From: Hadesarchaea archaeon
Lineage (GTDB): Archaea; Hadarchaeota; Hadarchaeia; Hadarchaeales; Hadarchaeaceae
NCBI GenBank assembly: GCA_030615805.1
Contig: JAUWYN010000023.1
Location: forward strand, 1 to 12,302
Length of the DNA stretch: 12,302 bases
Direction of reading: 5' to 3'
The notes under the pieces are model-generated. The model had not been told where the DNA came from, did not search any database, and worked only from the letters and a program-made list of their open reading frames with translations. Shown piece after piece: positions 6,183-12,302 of this stretch. The translations under genes were made by a program, and so were the position numbers. The stretch's first letter is position 1, and each line of letters begins with the position of its first letter.

Positions 6183-7196
6183 TTATTTTTCTCCCATCGT
6201 CAGCGCGAGCACGGCCATCTGCGCGTGCAGCCGGTTCTCCGCCTGGTCGTAGATCACCGAGTGGGGGCCATCCATGACCTCGTCAGTGGCCTCCTGCCCC
6301 CGAAACACAGGCAGCACGTGCATGATGATCGACTTTGGGTTCATCCGATCGACGAGCTTTTGATTTAGAATCCAGTCGCGGTACTTTTCGTGCAGCTTAA
6401 CCTCGTTGGCCTTGCCGAACTTGTCCATCCCTTGCATCACACACGCGTGGGATGCCCAGCTTCGCGGGAAGACGATGTGAGCATCTTCGAGCGCCCCGCG
6501 CAGGTCGTCGGTGACCTCGAACTCCGCGCCGCTCTCCTTTGCGTTTTTGCGGCAGAGGTTCATGATCTTTGGGTCGAGCTCGAATCCCTTGGGTGCAGCA
6601 ACCGACACATCGATTCCGTAGCGGCTCATTATCAGCGCTTCCTCCTGAACGCTCCCCCATGACCTAATCTTGTCCGAGTAGGTCCACATGATCACGTAGT
6701 GCTTCCCTTGGTACTTCGGAATTTTCTCTTGGACAGTGAGCATGTCAGCGAGCCCCTGGCATGGGTGGTAGATGTCGTCGGCCATGTCGATTACTGGGGC
6801 CTCGCAGTACTTTGCATACTCACGAATCATCGCATTGCCCTTACCGTAAACGTAATTGACCGCCGACTCCAAGATGCGGATACCCAGCCCATGTCCATAG
6901 CGCTCGTACATTCGTGCCATGTCTTTCGGCAGCTCCCCCTCTCCAGCCCGCGTCGTGGTGACATCCACGAACTGCGCGTGTCCCCCCAGAGCTGTCATCG
7001 CCGCCTCGAATGAAGCTCGCGTTCGGGTCGAGGTGTTGTAGAAGAGCATGAAAAACGTTTTGTCTTTGAGCAGGGGCCGAAGCTGGTGGGCGTAGTATTT
7101 TTTCTTCAAATCCTTCGCGAGCTCTAACGTCGCGTCGAGTTCCTCGCGCGACCACTCCTGCGTCGTTATCAGATCCCGCCCGTATAGCTCGACCAC
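6183..7196 (-). CDS. Carbamoyltransferase of the N-acylornithine/YgeW-like type, not a standard ornithine carbamoyltransferase
   Basis: This 337-residue enzyme of the aspartate/ornithine carbamoyltransferase family moves a carbamoyl group from carbamoyl phosphate to an amine. The carbamoyl-phosphate site is intact: STRTR (56-60) in FYNTSTRTRASFEAA, and HPCQ (144-147). The second half departs from ordinary OTCases. The usual D-x-x-x-SMG ornithine loop is missing, and IVFPRSW (241-247) stands in its place, as in acetyl-/succinylornithine carbamoyltransferases and YgeW. The usual HCLP reads HVLP (293-296), followed by VFRGQEATDEV. WTYSDKIRSWGSVQEEALIM (171-190) lies where those relatives form a knotted loop. 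The GTG start has GGTGAT three bases upstream, a strong archaeal ribosome site. The gene follows the aldehyde oxidoreductase by 34 bases on the same strand, so is probably in that operon. The class is secure. The substrate is not. Confidence 0.85.
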   Translation of the reverse strand: MVELYGRDLITTQEWSREELDATLELAKDLKKKYYAHQLRPLLKDKTFFMLFYNTSTRTRASFEAAMTALGGHAQFVDVTTTRAGEGELPKDMARMYERYGHGLGIRILESAVNYVYGKGNAMIREYAKYCEAPVIDMADDIYHPCQGLADMLTVQEKIPKYQGKHYVIMWTYSDKIRSWGSVQEEALIMSRYGIDVSVAAPKGFELDPKIMNLCRKNAKESGAEFEVTDDLRGALEDAHIVFPRSWASHACVMQGMDKFGKANEVKLHEKYRDWILNQKLVDRMNPKSIIMHVLPVFRGQEATDEVMDGPHSVIYDQAENRLHAQMAVLALTMGEK

Positions 7197-7230
7197 ACCA
7201 TCACCATTTCTCTCAATTCATGCCAACGTT

Positions 7231-9162
7231 TTAGCCTTTCGCAATCCTTCGATGCTTTGTTAAATCCTGCGCCACATCGGTCAACCCAAATCGTTCAAGT
7301 GTTTTTCTCTTCTGCAGGCCCGTGCGCACGTCCCACCCCCGCTCGCGGTAGTACTCGTCTAGCATGGGTTTGAGGTCGACCACTTTGCCCTTCGCCGGGC
7401 CATCTGGCATTGGGTCCTTTAAGAAACGATTGGGCAGCGTGTCGTCCTTCCGGTCGAGCCCCAAGCGAGCGTTGTAGGCGCGCTTCAGGTTCACTATCCG
7501 TTCCGCAGCGATTCGGAGCCCTTTCACCTTGCCAAACTCCTCGATGCCGGTTAGCGCGGGGAGCAGCTCGGCGTAGTCGTTGAAGTAGAACATCGGGGGC
7601 CACATCGTCCCGTACTTGCAGGTTATCAGCGAGTCGACCACCGCGTAAAGGTCCTCGACATCCTTGACGAGTAGCCCCTTGTACTTCGTCGAGAGCCGGT
7701 CCCCCATCGCCTTCGCCCGCTCCTTGCCGAAGCGCTTGGTCAACGTTTTTCGGTAGTCGAGCTCGTCCAGCGAGGAAAGCGCCCGGAGGTGGGCGGCACC
7801 GATCACCGAGATCGCGTGGGTCAGGCCGGCCGATTGGTGGGGCCTTCCATCCTGCCCTGAGACCTCGAGCCCCTTCACTTGAATCGCCCATCGCTCGGAG
7901 CCCTTGCCTATCCGTCGGGCAGCCTCGCGCATGCCCTCGGCGAGCACGTTGCCTATACCTTTTCGGAAGGCTATGAGTTTCATGAGCTTTACTTCTGCAT
8001 TGCCGTCCCCCCAGCGCAGGGGCATGCCAGCCTTCTCCTTGCTCAGCACCCCCCGGTCGTAGCACTCGAACGCGAAGCTCACCGCACCCCCGCACGATAT
8101 CGTATCCATCCCGTAGAGATTGCAGAGCTGGTTCGCCCGCATCACCGCTGGGAAATCGCGCACCAAACAGTTCGAGCCCAAGGCGACAATCGTTTCGTAC
8201 TCCGGACCCTCGGTGATGCCGACATGCGGGCCCTCGCGCGCGCGGCTCACCTTCTTACATTGGATGCTACAGTTCATGCACGAGCGGCGGTGAACGACGA
8301 ACTCCCGCACGAAGCGCTCCGGCCCGATTTCCCTCGCGTGTTCGAAGACTCCCGTCTGGTGGCCCTTCGTGGGTAGGCGCCCGATCTCGTTCTCCCAGTC
8401 GACGAGTCCCAGGGTGCCGTAGCGGTAAAGCGAATCTTGGCATACCTCGCCCCACTCGCCCGTGGTGTAACGTTCGTGGGACTCTTCCGCGAGCTCGCAA
8501 ACGCGGTCGAAATCGGCAACTTCAACCCCTTTGCTCCCGCGAACGGCTACGGCCTTCAAGCGCTTCGAGCCCATGACGGCGCCGACGCCGGTCCGTCCAG
8601 CGACTCGGGAGCGTTCATTCACTATGCAAGCGAACCGCACGAGGTTCTCGCCAGCTTGACCTATGCAGGCAACGCATGGCTTAGGTTCACCGAACTCTTT
8701 CTCAATCGCGTCGGTCGTCTCAGCGATATTTTTACCCCAAAGGTGCTTTGCGTCGCGCAATTCAACTTCATCATCATCGATTGCGAGGTAAATCGGTTTG
8801 GGTGCACGGCCGTAAATTACGATTAGGTCGTAGCCAGCGTATTTCAGCTCGGGGCCCCAGTACCCCCCCGAGTGTGCTTCACCCCAGATACCCGTGAGCG
8901 GCGCGCGCGTGACAACGCAGTAGCGCCCTGAGGGCGGGTAAATGGTACCCGTGACCGGCCCCGTGGCGAAGATAAGATGGTTCTTGGGCGAGAGCGGCTT
9001 CACCTCGGGCGGAACCTCGTCGTAAAGAATTCGCGCCCCCATCCCGCTCCCGCCGATGTAGCCGCGAGCTAGGTCGGGTGGAAGAGGCCGCTTGAGAATC
9101 TTTCCACGGGTGAGGTCTACGCGGAGGATTTGACCGGCGTAGCCCTTGAGGGCGGGCATCAT
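7231..9162 (-). CDS. Tungsten-type aldehyde:ferredoxin oxidoreductase
   Basis: The enzyme oxidises an aldehyde to the acid, passing electrons to ferredoxin, using a bis-pyranopterin tungsten (or molybdenum) cofactor and one [4Fe-4S] cluster. The 643-residue length is normal for the family. Landmarks are KGYAGQILRVDLTRG at the N-terminus, YIGGSGMGARILYDEV (35-50), GEAHSGGYWGPELKYAGYD (94-112), SRVAGRTGVGAVMGSKRLKA (185-204), cluster cysteines C295, C298, C302 (CMNCSIQC) and C515 (SLITCKYG), GPEYETIVALGSN (319-331), and the pterin-side segment with H449. The ATG at 9162 overlaps the stop of the iron-sulfur gene as ATGA and has GAGGTGA four bases upstream. The in-frame stretch upstream to 9345 only shadows the iron-sulfur gene. 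It is coupled to that gene and followed by the carbamoyltransferase. The aldehyde is not identifiable from sequence, and tungsten versus molybdenum is inferred from the family. Confidence 0.93.
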   Translation of the reverse strand: MMPALKGYAGQILRVDLTRGKILKRPLPPDLARGYIGGSGMGARILYDEVPPEVKPLSPKNHLIFATGPVTGTIYPPSGRYCVVTRAPLTGIWGEAHSGGYWGPELKYAGYDLIVIYGRAPKPIYLAIDDDEVELRDAKHLWGKNIAETTDAIEKEFGEPKPCVACIGQAGENLVRFACIVNERSRVAGRTGVGAVMGSKRLKAVAVRGSKGVEVADFDRVCELAEESHERYTTGEWGEVCQDSLYRYGTLGLVDWENEIGRLPTKGHQTGVFEHAREIGPERFVREFVVHRRSCMNCSIQCKKVSRAREGPHVGITEGPEYETIVALGSNCLVRDFPAVMRANQLCNLYGMDTISCGGAVSFAFECYDRGVLSKEKAGMPLRWGDGNAEVKLMKLIAFRKGIGNVLAEGMREAARRIGKGSERWAIQVKGLEVSGQDGRPHQSAGLTHAISVIGAAHLRALSSLDELDYRKTLTKRFGKERAKAMGDRLSTKYKGLLVKDVEDLYAVVDSLITCKYGTMWPPMFYFNDYAELLPALTGIEEFGKVKGLRIAAERIVNLKRAYNARLGLDRKDDTLPNRFLKDPMPDGPAKGKVVDLKPMLDEYYRERGWDVRTGLQKRKTLERFGLTDVAQDLTKHRRIAKG

Positions 9163-9620
9163 GCTTTCACCTCTTTTCGTGTGCGCTGGGCGACGTACGC
9201 GTGACGCTCTTCCTCGGCCACCTGCTCCGACGAGACGAGCTTCAGGGCCTTGGGGGTACACCGCTTTACGCAAGCTGGGTCGCCTCCGCAGAGGTCGCAC
9301 TTTATCACCTTTCCGTCGTGGAGCTCGATTGCTCCGAACGGGCATGCCTCGCTGCAGGCACTACAACCGATGCACCGCTCCGCGATGACCTCGACCAAAC
9401 CCGTGCGAGATTTTCGAAGCGCCCCGCTTGGACACACGGCGATGCATGGGGCATTTTCACATTGCCTGCATGTGATCGCGATGTCGATGACGAACTCGAG
9501 GCGAACGACGCGAATTCGTGAGAGGCGGGGGTTGAAAACACGCTCGTGGACGCTGGGGCAGACTAGCTCGCATGCGCGGCAACCCGTGCAGAGCTGGGGG
9601 TCACAGTAAACGTAGGGCAA
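9159..9620 (-). CDS. Four-cluster [4Fe-4S] electron-transfer subunit (AorA/HycB-like)
   Basis: This 153-residue polyferredoxin has sixteen cysteines in four cluster motifs: C11-C14-C17-C21, C51-C54-C59-C63, C83-C86-C89-C93 and C108-C111-C117-C121, plus C6. The order and the longer spacings in the second and fourth motifs match the DmsB/HycB/AorA class of electron-transfer subunits. It most likely carries electrons between the adjacent aldehyde oxidoreductase and a ferredoxin or membrane partner. In bacterial AOR complexes an equivalent subunit sits with the tungsten subunit. A TTG start is supported by GAGGTGA (9625-9631 on the complementary strand) four bases upstream. There is no twin-arginine or other signal peptide, so it is cytoplasmic. 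The Glu/Lys-rich tail after C121 ends in the ATGA overlap with the oxidoreductase gene. No FAD subunit (AorC) is present in the window. Confidence 0.92.
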   Translation of the reverse strand: MPYVYCDPQLCTGCRACELVCPSVHERVFNPRLSRIRVVRLEFVIDIAITCRQCENAPCIAVCPSGALRKSRTGLVEVIAERCIGCSACSEACPFGAIELHDGKVIKCDLCGGDPACVKRCTPKALKLVSSEQVAEEERHAYVAQRTRKEVKA

Positions 9621-9624
9621 GGTT

Positions 9625-9671
9625 TCACCTCTCGCTCAGGGTGGATTTGCTAGGGGTGGATTAAACATTTT
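9625..9671 (-). promoter_or_regulatory. Candidate promoter of the aldehyde oxidoreductase operon
   Basis: Read on the minus strand, TGTTTAATCC (about 9658-9667) is TATA-like and would start transcription near 9637, leaving a short leader with GAGGTGA at 9631-9625. The plus-strand heptamer GTGGATT occurs twice (9641-9647 and 9656-9662), 15 bases apart, across the box and start region. This could be a regulator site, but the evidence is weak. Confidence 0.4.
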
Positions 9672-9705
9672 CGGTAAGTGAAAATACGTTTGGAAGGATG
9701 AGGGA

Positions 9706-9720
9706 ATATTTTTAAGTATA
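9706..9720 (+). promoter_or_regulatory. TATA box of the ABC exporter operon
   Basis: ATATTTTTAAG sits about 27 bases before the ATG at 9738, the right distance for a leaderless archaeal message. No Shine-Dalgarno site precedes the ATG, which agrees. The divergent gap 9621-9737 holds this box and the opposing promoter, and no gene. Confidence 0.5.
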
Positions 9721-9737
9721 AGGCCGAATTGCTAACC

Positions 9738-10460
9738 ATGCGCGAATCTATCGTCATCGAGGGGCTGAGCAAGTACTACAACGGCTTCCTCGCCCTCGAC
9801 AACCTCTCGCTGAAGATAAGGAAGAATGAGGACGTCGCATTGCTTGGCCCAAACGGCGCGGGAAAGACCACCACCCTCAAGCTTCTGTGTGGGCTCCTCC
9901 GCCCTTCCTCAGGTGCGGCTTACATCAACGGCATCAACGTCGTGGAGGAGCGCGAGCGAGCGGTCTCGAAGGTGGGGGCCATCTTGGAAACACCTGAGTT
10001 TTACCCGTTCCTAACCCCTGAGGAAACCCTTAGCTACTTAGGGAGGCTTCGTGGGATGCGCGGACGTCGACTGGGGCGCAGAATCATGGAGGTCATCGAA
10101 CTCGTCAGGCTCGAGGAGTGGTCTAAGGTCAAGATAGAAAAATTCTCGCGAGGGATGAAGCAGCGCTTGGCCATTGCACAGGCCTTGCTCCACGACCCGC
10201 CGATCCTTATACTCGATGAACCGGCATTGGGGCTCGACCCCAGGGGCATGATGGAGGTGCGGGAAATCTTCAAAGAAGCGAGAAAGAGGAAGACAGTTCT
10301 CCTTGCCTCGCATTTGCTCACCGAGGTCGCCCAAGTGTGCGACAAGGTAGCAATAATCGATCATGGGCAGTTGCGCGTGTATGATAGTATCGCCCATTTA
10401 AAGAGGAAGTATCGGTCATTTGAACGAGCATACCTCAAGCTAACGAGGGCGGCCATTTGA
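9738..10460 (+). CDS. ABC transporter ATP-binding protein
   Basis: This 240-residue nucleotide-binding subunit powers the two ABC-2 permeases encoded directly after it. Motifs are Walker A GPNGAGKT (37-44), Walker B LILDEP (157-162), D-loop GLD (165-167) and H-loop histidine H192 in LLASHLL. Two departures are typical of some ABC-2 exporter ATPases: the Q-loop position reads ILETPEFYPFLT with Glu84 instead of Gln, and the signature reads FSRGMKQR (136-143) instead of LSGGQ. The C-terminal AYLKLTR matches the usual FLKLT-like end of this class. The ATG at 9738 is preferred over the TTG at 9729 because the TATA box places the transcript start at the ATG. The gene overlaps the next start in ATTTGA, so translation is coupled. 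The cargo (drug, lipid, metal or peptide) cannot be told. Confidence 0.92.
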   Translation: MRESIVIEGLSKYYNGFLALDNLSLKIRKNEDVALLGPNGAGKTTTLKLLCGLLRPSSGAAYINGINVVEERERAVSKVGAILETPEFYPFLTPEETLSYLGRLRGMRGRRLGRRIMEVIELVRLEEWSKVKIEKFSRGMKQRLAIAQALLHDPPILILDEPALGLDPRGMMEVREIFKEARKRKTVLLASHLLTEVAQVCDKVAIIDHGQLRVYDSIAHLKRKYRSFERAYLKLTRAAI

Positions 10461-10516
10461 GCGAATTTGAGAAGTTAAAGATAGTGACCAAGTACGAGCT
10501 GCTGAAGCAATTCCGG
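10434..10516 (+). repeat. Duplicated junction, copy 1 (ATPase tail plus start of permease 1)
   Basis: This 83-base stretch covers the last nine codons of the ATPase gene (stop included), the overlapping TTG start and the first 20 codons of permease 1. It aligns without gaps to 11264-11346. The 27 bases before and including the stop agree at 23 positions, and the exact block GAGAAGTTAAAGATAGTGAC is shared. Confidence 0.85.
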
Positions 10517-11290
10517 AGGAGGCGGCTATATGCGGTCGTCGCGGTCGTGATTGCCGTTGTGGTTTCGATCCTCGCGGGGTTACCATTGCTCGGCAAAGGT
10601 TATCACGAGTTTGGCCCTGGAGTGGATGATGTAACGGCAATGGCCGGTATGCTCTCGATTAGTGCGACTATTGCAGCCATAGGGGTGGTGTTCTTTGCCG
10701 GCGATGCTATAGCCGGAGAGTTTGAGAAGAAAACAGGTTACATCCTCTTCCCAAATCCAGTCAGGCGGACGACCATGGTCATTGGAAAATATCTCGCATG
10801 CTATGCGGCAATAGCGCTAATCATCCTCCTCGTATATGGAATCGTCTGCACCTCCCTCCTGGGGATCTATGGACAAATCCCAATTGAGGTTGGGGGATCG
10901 CTCGCGTTGAGCCTTCTTTTCGCGGGTAGCGTTCTCTCTTTAACTTTCTTCTTCAGCTCCATATCCAAGGGGGCCATGGGTGCCACGGTCATGACGCTTG
11001 CTTTTGTATTGATCATAATTGCGACCATCGATGGGGTTCTCTGGATGGCTGGCCAGCCGAGCTGGTTCCTTTTATCGCGTGCGGGCGACGCCACCGTTAT
11101 GGTATATCCTGGGTTTAAGGCTATGATGGCAGAGATGGCAGGCACGTATGGCATACAAGTGGGAGCTATAGAGTACAATATGGGTCTACGCACCGCCGCG
11201 ATGACAGCTTACCTCGCGGTTTGCTTACTCCCAAGCATTTGGATAGCAAAACGCAGGGAAATGCTCAAGTTCACGAGGGGAGCCATTTGA
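10457..11290 (+). CDS. ABC-2 type transporter permease, first tandem copy
   Basis: The 277-residue product has six likely membrane segments (about 22-45, 62-85, 112-137, 145-168, 174-197 and 245-264), normal for ABC-2 permeases. Between segments two and three is the family's amphipathic stretch GDAIAGEFEKKTGYILFPNP (82-101), then VRRTTMVIGKYLAC. Translation starts at a TTG overlapping the ATPase stop (TTGA), with the purine-rich GAGGG inside the ATPase tail as ribosome site. It is paralogous to the next gene: shared segments include SEFEKLKIVT, YELLKQFR, VFFAGDAIA, RAGD and KRREM. The two probably form a heterodimeric channel with two ATPase copies. Oddly, it ends KRREM plus LKFTRGAI, and those eight residues copy the ATPase C-terminus (LKLTRAAI) rather than the sister permease, which stops at KRREMI. 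Confidence 0.9.
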   Translation: MSEFEKLKIVTKYELLKQFRRRRLYAVVAVVIAVVVSILAGLPLLGKGYHEFGPGVDDVTAMAGMLSISATIAAIGVVFFAGDAIAGEFEKKTGYILFPNPVRRTTMVIGKYLACYAAIALIILLVYGIVCTSLLGIYGQIPIEVGGSLALSLLFAGSVLSLTFFFSSISKGAMGATVMTLAFVLIIIATIDGVLWMAGQPSWFLLSRAGDATVMVYPGFKAMMAEMAGTYGIQVGAIEYNMGLRTAAMTAYLAVCLLPSIWIAKRREMLKFTRGAI

Positions 11291-11346
11291 GCGAGTTCGA
11301 GAAGTTAAAGATAGTGACGAGATACGAGTTGCTGAAGCAGTTCCGG
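11264..11346 (+). repeat. Duplicated junction, copy 2 (permease 1 tail plus start of permease 2)
   Basis: Partner of 10434-10516. It covers the copied tail CTCAAG...CCATTTGA at the end of permease 1 and the start of permease 2. The stop/start overlap (TTGA) and the GAGGGGA ribosome site inside the tail are repeated with it, so each permease gene carries its own translation signal in the end of the gene before it. Confidence 0.85.
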
Positions 11347-12117
11347 GGGAAGAGATTTTACGGTGCATTGGCGATTACAGTTCTCGCCGTGGTTTTAACC
11401 ATCGGGCTCTACGAAGGGTTGGACCTTCCAAGGCAGATGGGCATTCCAGATAACATCATGAGCCAATACGGGGCAGAAATCTTTGCGATATTCGTGACGT
11501 CGATGGGCGCAATGGCCATTCTCGCTGCAGTCTTCTTCGCGGGAGACGCCATCGCATCCGAGTTCGAGGGGAAAACTGGGTATATCCTGTTCCCAAACCC
11601 AGTGAAGCGAACCACCATAGTTGTTGGAAAATACCTCGCCTGCTTCATCGCCACAGCCACGATATTATTCATAGCATATCTGATATCAGCTGGCGCTCTG
11701 CTCGGGTTCTACGGACAAGTGCCGGGCGGGATATTGGGGTCGCTAGCCATCGCGCTGATGCTGGCGTGCAGCATGATAAGCATGGCATTCGCTTTCAGTT
11801 CCGTGCTGAAGGGAGGCATGGGCGCGACCATAGCAACGCTCTTGACCTATATGGTGGTTTTCTCGATTATTTCAATGAGTCTGTCCTACGCTGGCTACGA
11901 TCCCTGGTTCATGCCCGATCGAGCTGGGGATACGATGACCGCCACCTATGGGATTTCTATGGAGCAGGTGTTTGGAGAGATGGCCGGCGGGGGGTCGATG
12001 ATGGGGATGATGCAGGCCAGCCAAGATCCCGTCCTAGGTTTTCTCGTGCTGTTAGGGTACGCGGTTATCCTGTTTGGGGTAAGCATCGTGGTGACGAAGC
12101 GCAGGGAAATGATCTAG
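11287..12117 (+). CDS. ABC-2 type transporter permease, second tandem copy
   Basis: The 276-residue product is a paralogue of the preceding permease, with the same opening (MSEFEKLKIVT), the same GDAIASEFEGKTGYILFPNP block (86-105) and the same KRREM close. Six membrane segments are likely (about 22-41, 66-88, 114-139, 148-170, 178-200 and 248-268). The start is the TTG at 11287 in the ATTTGA overlap, mirroring the first copy. Opening it at 11221 would overlap the neighbour by 70 bases and lose that symmetry. A feature not shared with copy one is a Met/Gly-rich loop before the last membrane segment: seven Met between residues 217 and 242, including GGGSMMGMM. This end of the operon has no evident hairpin terminator, and the next gene begins 12-42 bases on. 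Confidence 0.9.
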   Translation: MSEFEKLKIVTRYELLKQFRGKRFYGALAITVLAVVLTIGLYEGLDLPRQMGIPDNIMSQYGAEIFAIFVTSMGAMAILAAVFFAGDAIASEFEGKTGYILFPNPVKRTTIVVGKYLACFIATATILFIAYLISAGALLGFYGQVPGGILGSLAIALMLACSMISMAFAFSSVLKGGMGATIATLLTYMVVFSIISMSLSYAGYDPWFMPDRAGDTMTATYGISMEQVFGEMAGGGSMMGMMQASQDPVLGFLVLLGYAVILFGVSIVVTKRREMI

Positions 12118-12159
12118 CAGCAAAACCTTTTGTCCCCGCGTGAAACTGTTTTTGGTCAG

Positions 12160-12302
12160 ATGCCGAGAGATCTGCGCGAGGCATTGAGGGGAAAACTATC
12201 AGACGACGAACTCCGCCAGCTCAGAGCTTTTGACATAGTTGGAAACATCGCGGTCGTCAAGCTTCCCAAAAGGCTGCTGCCGAAGAAACGCCTCATCGGC
12301 CA
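12160..12302 (+). CDS. trm5: tRNA (guanine37-N1)-methyltransferase, N-terminal part (3' end outside window)
   Basis: Only the first 47 codons are present, so this rests on a short match. MPRDLREALRGKLSDDELRQ leads into AFDIVGNIAVVKLPKRL, the strongly conserved start of the domain before the methyltransferase core in archaeal Trm5 (FDIVGDIAII-like), and then KKRLIG. Trm5 methylates G37 next to the anticodon using S-adenosylmethionine and prevents +1 frameshifting. The ATG at 12160 is chosen as the only ATG. A TTG at 12130 is in frame and would add LSPRETVFGQ, which resembles residues found before this block in longer Trm5 proteins, so it remains possible. Neither start has a clear ribosome site. 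The gene lies in the same frame as, and just after, the second permease. Confidence 0.75.
   Translation, partial: MPRDLREALRGKLSDDELRQLRAFDIVGNIAVVKLPKRLLPKKRLIG

Noticed and set aside
7258..7265. Internal promoter for the carbamoyltransferase (TTTAAC-like box on the minus strand)
   Set aside because: The box is weak and lies in coding sequence. The short gap after the oxidoreductase makes co-transcription simpler.
7295..8826. Long alternative open frames on both strands over the oxidoreductase gene
   Set aside because: They are G+C-driven shadows with Arg/Pro/Ala-rich content and no family motifs, while the AOR frame is fully conserved.
9163..9345. 61-codon in-frame extension upstream of the aldehyde oxidoreductase
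   Set aside because: It lies over the iron-sulfur gene in another frame, is Arg/Pro-rich and unlike AOR starts. GAGGTGA and the ATGA overlap support the ATG at 9162.
11221..11286. Earlier start of the second permease
   Set aside because: The TTG at 11287 mirrors the first copy exactly, with the same stop/start overlap and ribosome site. The upstream residues are a shadow of permease 1.
12115..12162. Possible read-through of the TAG after permease 2 into trm5, which is in the same frame (pyrrolysine or fusion)
   Set aside because: KRREMI is a natural permease end and trm5 has usable starts of its own. In-frame adjacency has a one-in-three chance.
1..12302. CRISPR arrays, tRNA genes, insertion sequences, phage genes
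   Set aside because: No regularly spaced repeats, cloverleaf candidates, transposase motifs or terminal inverted repeats were seen on reading both strands by eye.

Overview
The window reads as a fragment of an archaeal chromosome. It contains a class I tRNA(m1G37) methyltransferase of the Trm5 type, a UPF0282 metallo-beta-lactamase-fold protein, a tungsten-type aldehyde:ferredoxin oxidoreductase, archaeal TATA-like boxes and GGTGA-type Shine-Dalgarno sites, and many TTG and GTG starts. I see nothing that fixes the lineage. A euryarchaeal or uncultured thermophile-like archaeon is an inference. I see no tRNA, rRNA, CRISPR array, insertion sequence or phage gene.

Left part (1-2300, + strand): the 3' end of a branched-chain aminotransferase gene (ilvE), then a protein with an SHOCT-like helix pair and two zinc ribbons, then a membrane-anchored extracytoplasmic beta-sandwich protein. 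The third gene carries an apparent frameshift in a (AC)6 tract, close to a G7 run. The conserved C-terminal 40 residues lie out of frame just after it. A hairpin plus T-run follows.

Middle part (2370-6181, + strand): a compact four-gene run, probably one operon. It holds a TIM-barrel sugar isomerase/endonuclease IV-like protein, a P-loop nucleotide-kinase-like protein, a UPF0282 metallo-hydrolase and an AmrS-like radical SAM enzyme. No known pathway joins these four.

Right-middle part (9620-6183, - strand): a second operon with a four-cluster ferredoxin-like subunit, a tungsten aldehyde oxidoreductase overlapping it by ATGA, and a carbamoyltransferase 34 bases downstream. The carbamoyltransferase keeps the carbamoyl-phosphate motif but has an FPRSW motif in place of the ornithine SMG loop, so its substrate is probably not plain ornithine. 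The two central operons converge with one base between their stop codons.

Right part (9738-12117, + strand): divergent from the oxidoreductase operon lies an ABC exporter operon with one ATPase and two tandemly duplicated ABC-2 permeases joined by identical ATTTGA stop/start overlaps. The first permease ends in a short tail copied from the end of the ATPase gene, a visible scar of the duplication. The window closes with the first 47 codons of trm5.
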